A stretch of DNA of 64,000 nucleotides from Myxococcales bacterium (GTDB lineage Bacteria > Myxococcota_A > Polyangia > Nannocystales > Nannocystaceae), in NCBI GenBank assembly GCA_020633295.1, contig JACKDW010000007.1:1-64000 (forward strand). The letters run 5' to 3'. The stretch's first letter is position 1; the number at the start of each line of letters is the position of its first letter. The notes below the pieces were generated by a model. The model saw nothing but the letters and a program-made list of their open reading frames with translations, was not told the DNA's origin and made no database searches. Made by a program: the position numbers and the translations under genes. This document shows positions 32,186 to 40,184 of the stretch, piece after piece.

Positions 32186-32659
32186 TCACGCGTCGGCGGC
32201 GGACGCTCGCTGATCCAAGAGACCTCGAACGATATCGACGACCGACAAGATCCCCACCATCTCGTTGTTCTCTAATACGAGCAACCGGTGGACGCCGAGA
32301 TCGAGCATTCGCGCGGCCGCGTCCTCGATCGTGAGATCAGACTGAATGGTCAAGACGTTTCGCGTCATGACGTCGGATACACACCCGGGGTACGTGTCGA
32401 CGCTACCCGACACCACGGACGCCCAACCATTGGAGAGCGAGAAGTAGATGGAGTGCCCCCCTTCATCGCTGTAGTCGCGATCCGGATCAGCGAGGTCGGC
32501 GACGCTTATCACCCCGACGACCTCCCCTGAGTTATCAACGACGGGGGCGCCATGAATTCGCTTCTGCGCGAACAAGCGCGCGGCGGTTTCAAGGCTCGTT
32601 CCTGGACCGACCGCAAAGACCTCTCGTGTCATGACGTCCGAAACGCGTATTGTTTTCAC
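32186..32659 (-). CDS. Tandem CBS-domain protein
   Basis: The 157-aa protein has two CBS modules: VSDVMTREVFAVGPGTSLETAARLF...HGAPVVDNSGEVVGVISVADL and VSDVMTRNVLTIQSDLTIEDAAARML...HRLLVLENNEMVGILSVVDIV. It is probably an adenosine-nucleotide sensor. It converges on the nap operon (nine bases from its end) and is the counterpart of the CBS protein at 15360-15779 on the other side of the block. Confidence 0.87.
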   Translation of the reverse strand: MKTIRVSDVMTREVFAVGPGTSLETAARLFAQKRIHGAPVVDNSGEVVGVISVADLADPDRDYSDEGGHSIYFSLSNGWASVVSGSVDTYPGCVSDVMTRNVLTIQSDLTIEDAAARMLDLGVHRLLVLENNEMVGILSVVDIVRGLLDQRASAADA

Positions 32660-32879
32660 GGTTAGTGTTTATATACAAAAATCATGCCGTTAGGACATAT
32701 CGAGAACTCCACACGAGATTGATTATGAGGTGCGGGAAAACTCCCATTGGTCGAAAATTTCCACGGCCACCCAGTTCCGCGGCTCCTCACATCGCTCGCG
32801 CCGCCTGCTGGCGTCCACGTCCGCGGTCGTGAGCTAACGCCATATAGACCCGCCCCGATTAAATCTGTATTTTAAATGC
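32660..32879. promoter_or_regulatory. AT-richer divergent promoter region, CBS protein / cupin operon
   Basis: At 220 bp and much less GC-rich than its surroundings, it includes gtttatatacaaaaatcatg next to the CBS start and aatctgtattttaaatgc next to the cupin start. TTTAAA half-sites flank the cupin ATG (tttaaatgcatgtttaaa). Promoters for both directions are likely here. Confidence 0.5.
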
Positions 32880-33239
32880 ATGTTTAAATTAGGCCCCGAG
32901 ACCTTCGCGGAGTGGCCGCTCGCGGAGCTCGTCGACGAGCTGCTCACGTCCGAACCACTTCAACGCGAGGGCAAGACCGCGAGGACCCTCGTCAAGTCTG
33001 ACGCGCTCACGGTCGTGCTCACCGCGCTTCGAGCGGGCGCCAGCCTCCACGCCCACGACGCGCCCGGACCCGTCATGGTCGTTCCTGTGCGCGGTGAGGT
33101 CGCGTTCAAACACGGTGACTCCAGCTCGCCCGTAGCCCTCGACGGCGCGCGCGCGCTGGCCATGGGCCACGGCCTTCGGCACACCGTGCAGGCGCGGGTC
33201 GACAGCGCGTTCCTGCTCATCATCGGTCCGCGCGCATGA
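32880..33239 (+). CDS. Small cupin-fold protein
   Basis: The 119-aa protein has a cupin pattern: LRAGASLHAHDAPGPVMVVPVRGEVAF with metal-type His residues and ALAMGHGLRHTVQARVDSAFLLII. It may bind metal or a small ligand. Its stop overlaps the next start (ATGA), so it is coupled to the cyclo-ligase/hemerythrin fusion gene and probably to qNOR. Confidence 0.75.
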   Translation: MFKLGPETFAEWPLAELVDELLTSEPLQREGKTARTLVKSDALTVVLTALRAGASLHAHDAPGPVMVVPVRGEVAFKHGDSSSPVALDGARALAMGHGLRHTVQARVDSAFLLIIGPRA

Positions 33240-34345
33240 CTGGCCTCGCCGACCCCCTGCGCGAGGCCGTCGCCGAGAAGGCGCGCCTGCGCGTTCGGTC
33301 ATTCTCGCTCCCGACCGGCGAGGCGCGGGCGCGCGCCGAGTATGCCTGCCGCGCGCGGCTCCTGGCGCTCCCCGAGATCCGTGACGCCCGCGGCGTGTTG
33401 GTGTGCCTCTCGTTCGGCGACGAGCTCGAGACCCTACCGCTGCTCGACGCGCTCACGCGCGCTGGCAAGGCCATGTACCTGCCGCGCGCCGACCGTCACG
33501 ATCGCATGCTGCACGCGCACGCGTGGCCGTGCGAGACGCGGACGCTGCGCATGGGGCTGACACAGCCCGCACGCTCGGCGCCCCAACTCCCGGATGACGA
33601 GCTCGCCACGAGCGTCGACGCGGCCGTGATCCTCGGGATCGCGTTCGACGAGCGCGGCGTTCGCCTCGGGCACGGCAGCGGCTACGTCGATCGCTTCCTC
33701 GCCGCCCACCCGATCCCCGGCGTCGGCGCCTGCTTCTCGGAGCAGATCGTCCCCAGGCTGCCGCGCGCGGTCCATGACATCCCGATGGAGGTCGTCGTGA
33801 CCGATCGCGCCGAGCACCGCCCCGGTCGCGGCGCCGGCGAGCTGCTGCTCGAGCGGCTGACGCTCGAGCACGACGAGATCGACGGGCTTTTTCGACGCGC
33901 GCTCGCCGGGGACGCGCTCGATCCAGAGGCCTACGCGAGCTTCCGCGAGCGGCTGCTGCGGCACATCGGGGTCGAGGAGCGTCTGCTGTTCCCGGCGGTC
34001 CGGCGGGGTTCCCGGGCGCTCACGGCCATGCCCGCGATCGAGCGCCTCGAGGGGCTGCGAGTCGAGCACGCCGCGCTCACCAGCCTGCTCGTGCCGCCCC
34101 CCGACCTCGCGCTCGCGCGCGAGATCCAGTCGCTGCTGCAGCGCCACAACGCGCTCGAGGAGGGCGAGCGCGGCGTCTACGAGGCGTCCGTTCGCGCGTT
34201 GACCGAGGACGAGGCGCGCGCCGTGCTGCACCGCGCGCGAGCGCGTCGCCCCGTGCCCACGACCTCCTACTTCGACGGGCCTGGCACCGTCCGCACCGCC
34301 GCGGACGCGCTCGAGAAAGCGCGCCGCGCTCGAAGGCGCTCATAG
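33236..34345 (+). CDS. 5-formyltetrahydrofolate cyclo-ligase fused to hemerythrin domain
   Basis: Residues ~5-195 of the 369-aa protein match 5-FTHF cyclo-ligase (SLPTGEARARAEYACRARLL, VLVCLSFGDELETLPLLDALTRAGKAMYLPR, VILGIAFDERGVRLGHGSGYVDRFL, VVVTD), which recycles 5-formyl-THF to methenyl-THF. Residues ~203-335 are a hemerythrin HHE domain (TLEHDEIDGLFRRAL, LRHIGVEERLLFPAVR, LRVEHAALTSLL, LQRHNALEEGERGVYE). The loop GHGSGYVDRF replaces the more common GYGGGYYDRF. A fusion is unusual and places a probable NO/O2-binding iron site on a folate enzyme beside qNOR. A C-terminal basic tail of ~30 residues has no assigned role. Confidence 0.85.
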   Translation: MTGLADPLREAVAEKARLRVRSFSLPTGEARARAEYACRARLLALPEIRDARGVLVCLSFGDELETLPLLDALTRAGKAMYLPRADRHDRMLHAHAWPCETRTLRMGLTQPARSAPQLPDDELATSVDAAVILGIAFDERGVRLGHGSGYVDRFLAAHPIPGVGACFSEQIVPRLPRAVHDIPMEVVVTDRAEHRPGRGAGELLLERLTLEHDEIDGLFRRALAGDALDPEAYASFRERLLRHIGVEERLLFPAVRRGSRALTAMPAIERLEGLRVEHAALTSLLVPPPDLALAREIQSLLQRHNALEEGERGVYEASVRALTEDEARAVLHRARARRPVPTTSYFDGPGTVRTAADALEKARRARRRS

Positions 34346-34410
34346 GACCCGAAGAACCCGAGCGCTCCCAGTCGATTCACCACCCACCCCTTGATGGAGA
34401 CGACATCAAC

Positions 34411-36675
34411 GTGAAGCCATCGGATCATCCTCCCTCCCACTCCCTGCGGCGTCTGTGGCTCGTGCTCGGCGCCGTCCTGTCCATCTCGTTCGCGGTCATC
34501 CTCTACTTCGGCAGCGACATCTACGAGAGCGCGCCGCCGATCCCCGAGCGCGTCGTCGTCGAGGGTAGCGGCGAGCTTGTGCATACGCGCGAGGACATCC
34601 TCCGCGGCCAGGACGTCTGGCGCTCGATCGGCGGGCAGGAGCTCGGCTCGATCTGGGGGCACGGTGCCTACACCGCGCCGGACTGGACCGCCGATTGGCT
34701 GCACCGCGAGGCGCGCTGGATCCTCGACGACTGGGCCCGCGCCGAGCACGGCGCGCCCTTCGACGAGATCGCGGCCGAGCGCCGCGCCGCGCTGGTCGAG
34801 CGCCTCTCGGGCGAGCTGCGCGAGAACACCTACGACCCCGACTCGGGCGTCGTCACGATCTCGCCGATCCGCGCACGCGCGCTCGCGGCCGTGGCGAGCC
34901 ACTACGTCGACCTGTTCACCGACGCGCCCGAGCTCGACGGGCTGCGCGAGAGCTACGCGATGCCGCGCGGCACCGTCTCGACCGAGGCGCGCGCGCGCGA
35001 CATGACCGCGTTCTTCTTCTGGGCGACCTGGGCCTGCGTGACCGAGCGCCCGGGCTCGGAGCTGAGCTACACGCACAACTGGCCGCCCGAGCAGCTCGTC
35101 GGCAACACGCCCTCGGGCGAGCTCGTGGTCGTCTCGGTCGCCAGCATGGTGCTGCTGCTAGGGGGCATCGGCGCGGTCTCGTGGTTCTTCGCCGCGCGTC
35201 GGCGCGAGGAAGATCCAGAGCCGCTGGCCGAGGACCCGCTGGCCAAGCTCACGGTGACGCCCTCAATGCGCGCGACGCAGAAGTACTTCTGGGTCGTCGG
35301 CGCGCTGATCGTCGCGCAGATGGCCACCGGGATCATCGCGGCCCACTACGGCGTCGAGGGCGGCGGCTTCTACGGGATCCCGCTCGACCGCTGGCTGCCG
35401 TACTCGCTCGCCCGGACCTGGCACACCCAGCTCGGGATCTTCTGGATCGCCAGCTCCTGGCTCGCCACCGGCCTGCTGCTCGCGCCCGCGATCGCGGGAC
35501 ATGAACCAAAGTACCAACGCCTCGGCGTCAACTTCTTGTTCGTCTGCCTGCTGATCATCGTCGCCGGATCGATGATCGGGCAGGCGCTCGCCATCCACCA
35601 GCAGCTCACGGGCGAGGCGGTGTTCTGGCTCGGCCACCAGGGCTTCGAGTACGTCGACCTCGGGCGCGCGTGGCAGGTGTTTCTGTTCGTGGGTCTGCTG
35701 CTGTGGCTCGCGCTCATGGTCCGCGCGCTGCTGCCCGCGCTCCGCTCCTCGCGCGGCGCCGACCGCCAGCTGCTCGTGCTGTTCGTGCTCTCGGCCGCCG
35801 CGATCGGCCTGTTCTACGGAGCAGGTTTGATGTACGGGCGCGAGAGCAACCTCGCGGTCGCCGAGTACTGGCGCTGGTGGGTCGTGCACCTGTGGGTAGA
35901 GGGCTTCTTCGAGGTCTTCGCCACGGTCGTGATCGCGTTCCTGTTCACGCGCATGGGCCTCGTGCGCGTGCGCGTCGCGACGGCGGGCGTGCTCGTGGCT
36001 GCGATCCTGTACCTCGTCGGCGGCGTGATCGGGATGTTCCACCATCTCTACTTCACCGGCACGCGCACGGTCGTGATGGCGCTGGGTGGCACCTTCAGCG
36101 CGCTCGAGCTGATGCCGCTGGTGCTCATCGGCCACGAGGCGCACCAGAACCTCACGCGCGCGCGCTCGCCCGGCTGGGTGCGAGCGTACCGCTGGCCGCT
36201 GCTGTTCTTCGTCGCGGTCGCGTTCTGGAACCTCGTCGGCGCCGGCCTGTTCGGCTTCCTGATCAACCCGCCGATCGCCCTCTACTACATGCAGGGCCTC
36301 AACACGACCTCGGTCCACGGGCACACGGCGCTGTTCGGCGTCTACGGTATGCTCGGCATCGGCCTGTCGCTGTTCAGCCTGCGGATCCTGTACATGCGCG
36401 CGCGCTGGGACACCTCGGCGCTGCGCCTCTCGTTCTGGGCGATCAACATCGGCCTCGCGCTCATGGTGCTCCTGAGCCTGCTGCCGGTGGGGCTGATGCA
36501 GACCTGGGCGAGCGTCGAGCACGGCATGTGGTACGCGCGCTCGGCCGAGTTCATGCAGAACGCCGACGCTCGACGTGTTCCGATGGCTGCAGGTGATCGG
36601 CGACACGGGCTTCGCGGCAGGCTTGCTCGGCGTGGGCTGGTTCGTCGTCGGGCTGCGCTTCGGCTGGTCGCGTGA
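34411..36675 (+). CDS. norZ: Quinol-dependent nitric oxide reductase qNOR, frameshifted near C-terminus
   Basis: This is a ~750-aa qNOR with an N-terminal helix, a periplasmic domain lacking a CxxCH haem site (hence quinol- rather than cytochrome-dependent), and a catalytic NorB-like core of 12 or so helices. Metal and haem ligand regions are WHTQLGIFW, HHLYFTGTRT, GHEAHQNL and NTTSVHGHTALFG. The GTG at 34411 has GGAG upstream. Compared with 1-424, one A is inserted (atgcagaacgcc versus atgcagacgcc, about 36558), so the last ~40 residues are read in the wrong frame and stop at 36675 instead of 36706. This is either a sequence error or a recent lesion. The enzyme reduces NO to N2O and probably detoxifies NO made from nitrite. 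Confidence 0.9.
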   Translation: MKPSDHPPSHSLRRLWLVLGAVLSISFAVILYFGSDIYESAPPIPERVVVEGSGELVHTREDILRGQDVWRSIGGQELGSIWGHGAYTAPDWTADWLHREARWILDDWARAEHGAPFDEIAAERRAALVERLSGELRENTYDPDSGVVTISPIRARALAAVASHYVDLFTDAPELDGLRESYAMPRGTVSTEARARDMTAFFFWATWACVTERPGSELSYTHNWPPEQLVGNTPSGELVVVSVASMVLLLGGIGAVSWFFAARRREEDPEPLAEDPLAKLTVTPSMRATQKYFWVVGALIVAQMATGIIAAHYGVEGGGFYGIPLDRWLPYSLARTWHTQLGIFWIASSWLATGLLLAPAIAGHEPKYQRLGVNFLFVCLLIIVAGSMIGQALAIHQQLTGEAVFWLGHQGFEYVDLGRAWQVFLFVGLLLWLALMVRALLPALRSSRGADRQLLVLFVLSAAAIGLFYGAGLMYGRESNLAVAEYWRWWVVHLWVEGFFEVFATVVIAFLFTRMGLVRVRVATAGVLVAAILYLVGGVIGMFHHLYFTGTRTVVMALGGTFSALELMPLVLIGHEAHQNLTRARSPGWVRAYRWPLLFFVAVAFWNLVGAGLFGFLINPPIALYYMQGLNTTSVHGHTALFGVYGMLGIGLSLFSLRILYMRARWDTSALRLSFWAINIGLALMVLLSLLPVGLMQTWASVEHGMWYARSAEFMQNADARRVPMAAGDRRHGLRGRLARRGLVRRRAALRLVA

Positions 36676-36789
36676 GGGCGTTCGAGATGATCTTCTCGAG
36701 CGCTGAGGTCCAAACTCTCGCTAACTGCTCGCCGCCATCGCGCCCGCGTCCTCGACTCGGGTTCGCTGGCGGCATACTATGGACTCACC

Positions 36790-37198
36790 TCAAGACGGTG
36801 CACCTCGCTTCATGAACTCAACACCAACCCGCAGGGTAGACCGCCAAGCCTGTTCGATCTCTTCGTCGAACCGTGGGTCGTGCTCCGCGACTGCGTGTAA
36901 GAGCGCCGTGAGCCATAGCCCGTAAGTGCTTACGAACCCCCAACGCGTGATGGCGTGTGGCGAGTCGCTCGAGCTGCTCGTTTACGCCCGAGCCAATACT
37001 ACCCGCTGACATCACGACATAGGGGAGGCGCGAAGCATCCGTGTCTGTCGGGTAAAGTCAGTGTCCGCGAACGCCTCTCGACCTCCGGAGACATGGCCAA
37101 GAAGATCTCGTAGAAACGTTCCAAAAACCGTGGGTGCTCGGACAGCGGCCAAGGCTGTCATTGAATGCCGCTGAAGCAGAATCTCGTTCTCGAGGCAT
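36790..37198 (-). pseudogene. Frameshifted duplicate of the globin gene
   Basis: It aligns with the intact globin gene at 511-924 but is five bases shorter through several single-base losses, so no frame spans it. Start and stop codons are conserved in position. Either decayed after duplication or poorly sequenced. Confidence 0.85.
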
Positions 37199-37239
37199 TA
37201 TTCCGGGTCGTCTCTGAATCTCGCCACGAATCCGTGGCT

Positions 37240-37609
37240 TCAAGGCATGGTGGGTATAGCAGCTCATCCTCGAGTTCCCCGTGTTCGCGAATAAGTATGA
37301 CCAAGCTAGGATCTCATCTTCTGTCGCCGCTTTCTCGTGGATCGCCCGCATTGTCTGTTCGAGCCGGCGACGAAACAGCTCGTGATCGCTGATGAGACGG
37401 TCGACGAGAGCCGAGTTATTTGCACTGGGGAAAGACCTCGTACTCCTCGGTCGTCAGGTGTGATTCGAGGAGTTCAACGAAGCGCGCCCAGGCGCGGCCG
37501 CACTGACTCAGTCTCCCGCGCGTACGGTCGCTACGACCTCCTCGGCGAGTTGCTCGATGTGCTGGTGCTCCGTGAGATATTCTGAGAACTCGCTGCTCGG
37601 CTGACGCAT
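37240..37609 (-). pseudogene. Frameshifted duplicate of the hemerythrin gene
   Basis: It aligns with 966-1337 but has losses in ggggta, aagctaagg and ctccag and one insertion in the gttgttg run, breaking the frame several times. The terminal codons are recognisable. Confidence 0.85.
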
Positions 37610-38033
37610 GTTCGAGATATTACGATGACATCGTGTCTGCGTATCAGCGACGCCCGCAGAATCGGCCTTTTGGCCCGTGCAACGAGCACAATGAACATGT
37701 CCATTTAGACACGTGTGCTATTGACGTTCCTGGGCCTCGCAATATCCTGCGTACTAGAACGCCCTCGAACGAAGACAAGCAGAACTCCGTGAACTCTCCC
37801 GGAACCGACGAAACCGTGTACTCCGGGGGTGTTGAAGGTTTGGTGTCTCGCGTTCTGTCGTTCAACACGATTCAGCTTGACGACGGTTGGAGTCGAATGC
37901 GGCCCAGAACGGCCCCAGCGAACGAGCGAAAACTGGCGTTGCGGCGCGTACCCACTGTTTGGCACGCGCGCGAAAAAGCGCTGGAATCTCGCCGATTTGG
38001 GTGTGGTCGGGTGTTTGGCGAGACCCAGCGTGT

Positions 38034-38044
38034 AGTTCGCGCTC
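38034..38044. other. Candidate attachment-site core at the kinase junction (attR-like)
   Basis: The same agttcgcgctc as 1761-1771. Read with the following tgcgtg it gives Phe-Ala-Leu-Cys-Val, a normal kinase helix motif, followed by EALYGERPFAGRTF. The shared core thus belongs to both the repeat and the kinase gene, as an att core should. Confidence 0.35.
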
Positions 38045-39642
38045 TGCGTGATCTCTGGGGAGGCGCTCTACGGCGAGCGGCCCTTCGCCGGCCGGACCTT
38101 CGCGGAGCTCAAGGAGTCCGTCATGCTGGGGCGGCGGCGACCCCCCCGCCTGGCGGCGCGCGCCGACATGGCTGCGGCGCGTGGTCGAGCGCGAGCTCGC
38201 GCTCGACGCTTTCGACGCTAGCCCTCGAGTACAGGCGCTTGCTCGACACGGTCGCGCGGGCACGCGCGGGTCCGTCAGACGCCGCTGGCTGCTCGAGCGC
38301 TCGACACCGGCGCGCTCAGGCTCGCGCGGCGGCGGCCTCACCGCCGGCAACGCCGCGGCTGCCTGAGCAGCGCGCGCGCGAGCGCAGCCTGCGACGTCGC
38401 AGGCGACGCGATCGCGCGCGTATGTGGCCAGGCCCGGACGACGCGAGCCGAGAGGCCCTGCGCGCGCGCTTCACCGCGTCGCCGGTGCCCTACGCGGCCG
38501 CGACCTTCGAGCGCGTGGCGCCGTGGCTCGATCGCTACGCGGACGACTGGCGCGCGGTTCGTGTCGAGACCTGTCGCGGGCTCACGGTCGAGCGCCGCGT
38601 GCGAGCCGAGCTGCGCCCCCGGATCGACGCCTGCCTCGAGGATCGCCAGGGCCAGCTCGCGGCGCTGCTCGACGCGCTCGACGAGGGCGACGCCGCGAGC
38701 GTCGCGAAGGCCGTGCCGGCGGTCGCCTCGCTGCCGCCTCCTCGCGACTGCGGCGCGCGCCGCTACCTCAACACGCACCCCGAGCTCGTGACGGCCGCGC
38801 CCGAGCGCGCGCGGGCGCTGCGCTCGCGCCTGCACGAGGTCCTCGCCGGCGCGGCGGCGGGTCGCTACGACGACGCGCTCGCGCGCGTCGAGGCGCTGCG
38901 CGGCGAGCTGACGGACGACGACGACGCGGCGCTGCGCGCCCAGGTGCTGCGCGCCCACGGGAACATGCTGCGAAGGACAGGTAAGCCGGAGGCCGCGCAG
39001 ACGCTGCTGGGCGAGGCGATGGTGCTCGCCGGCGCGACCGGCGACGACGCGGGCGCGGCGAAGGCCGCGCTCAGCCTCATGTTCACGCTCAGCGACGAGT
39101 CCGACCGCCACGCCGAGGCGCTGCTCGTGGGCAAGACCGCCGAGCTGCTCGTGCGCCGGCTCGAGCCCGAACCGGGCCCGCTGACCGCCGAGTACCTGCA
39201 GACGCTCGCGCTCGCGCTGACGCGCAAGCGCGACTACGAGGAGGCCGCGACGCGCTCGCAGGAGGCCATCGCGCTGCTCGAGCGCGAGTACGGGGCCCTC
39301 CACCCGCGCACCATCGACGCCGTGTCGACCTACGCCGTGCAGCTGATCGAGCGCGGCGATCCGGAGGGCGAGGCGCTGACGCGCCGCGTGCTCGAGGATC
39401 GCCGCGAGGTGCTCGGCGCGGGCCACCCGAAGGTGACCGACGCGCTCAACAACCTCGGCGCGGCGCTGGCCAACCGAGGCGCCTTCGCCGAGTCCGCCGA
39501 GTTGCACCGGCGCTGCTACGAGCTGCGCGTGGTCGCGCTGGGCCCCGAGCACCCGCGCACGCTCAGCGCGCTGGGCAACCTCAGCGACTCCCTCATGCAC
39601 ACCGCGCTCGCGGACCTCCCGGAGTACAACGGCGAGGCGCTC

Positions 39643-39705
39643 GAGGTTGGCGAGGGTGGCGAGGGTGGCGAGGGTGGCGAGGGTGGCGAGGGTGGCGAAA
39701 ACGGC
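39643..39705. repeat. Seven 9-bp tandem repeats encoding Glu-Gly-Gly
   Basis: Units gaggttggc, five times gagggtggc, then gaaaacggc. Identical central units indicate recent slippage. It lies between TPR units and only lengthens a linker. Confidence 0.9.
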
Positions 39706-40184
39706 GAGACGCTCGAGGCCGCCGAGGGTCGCGTCGTGGCGGCGCTGCGCGCCGATCCGCGCTTCGTCGAGGCCGAGTCGCTGGCGCGCCGCGCCGTCGA
39801 GCTCAACACGCGCCTGCGCGGCCCGCAGCACCCGGTGACGCTGCGCGCGAAGGACTCGCTCGCGGCGGCGCTGCGGCTGAGCGGTCGTCAGGAGGAGGCC
39901 GAGGCGGTGATGCGCGAGGTCTTCGAGCTCACGCGCGCGCGCCTCGGCGACGACGCCGTGGAGACGGCGCTCGCGGGGCTCGGCCTCGCCGAGATCCTCG
40001 GCGACCTCGGGCGCGTCACCGAGGCGCTCGAGCGCGCGCGCGCGGCCCAGGCCGTGCTCAGCCCGGTGATCGAGCCGGACCATCCGAACATGCAGCTGAC
40101 GCGCCAGCTGATCGAGGTGCTCGAGCTCGAGCTCAAGCAGGAGCAGGCGGGCGCCGCGACGCGCCCGTGAGCGTCCGCGCCGGC

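Larger units (their letters stand above)
1772..38044. mobile_element. Putative 36.3-kb integrative element carrying nitrate respiration and NO defence genes
   Basis: What is seen: a tyrosine integrase gene ends 43 bp from the repeat border at 1771/1772, and the other copy of the same border (38044/38045) cuts a kinase-TPR gene so that its N-terminal kinase lobe is missing. Both borders share agttcgcgctc, which also reads as the Phe-Ala-Leu of the kinase motif (FALCV, followed by an EALYGERPF stretch). Known: tyrosine-recombinase elements carry the integrase next to att and integrate at short identical cores. Inference: this interval is one unit of such an element, and copy A of the repeat is a circular or tandem junction. 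Cargo includes nap, moeA/mobB, nor, globin, hemerythrin and sensor genes. No conjugation genes were recognised, so it would be integrative and perhaps mobilisable rather than self-conjugative. An assembly artefact is the main alternative. Confidence 0.45.
36282..38044. repeat. Long direct repeat, copy B, indel-rich
   Basis: This repeats 1-1771 but with many single-base changes: an added A at ~36558, ggaggtac to ggtcc after the qNOR stop, gagggagg to ggggagg, ctctctg to ctctcg, ggggta to gggta, gttgttg to gttatttg and others. Changes are mainly 1-base losses in short runs, scattered evenly through coding and noncoding parts. It ends at agttcgcgctc and passes directly into kinase coding sequence. 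Confidence 0.95.
38034..40170 (+). pseudogene. Ser/Thr kinase-TPR protein truncated at the repeat border
   Basis: The first ~180 bp encode the end of a kinase C-lobe (FALCV, EALYGERPFAGRTFAELKESVMLG, LRRVVERELALDA) but in shifting frames. From ~38430 one clean frame runs to 40170: MWPGPDDASREALRARF (the extracytoplasmic part after the membrane helix in Nannocystaceae kinases), then six or more tetratricopeptide-type repeats of the AL.NLG.AL...G..AEA...R..L family (RRTGKPEAAQTLLGEAM, EAATRSQEAIALLEREYG, LNNLGAALANRGAFAESAELHRRC). A Gly-Glu tract interrupts the repeats at 39643-39705. The glycine loop, HRD and DFG parts are missing, so it cannot be an active kinase as it stands. Confidence 0.82.

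Noticed and set aside
32866..32897. FNR/DNR-type operator over the cupin start
   Set aside because: The TTTAAA half-sites do not match TTGAT-N4-ATCAA and the spacer is asymmetric; only AT-richness is supported.
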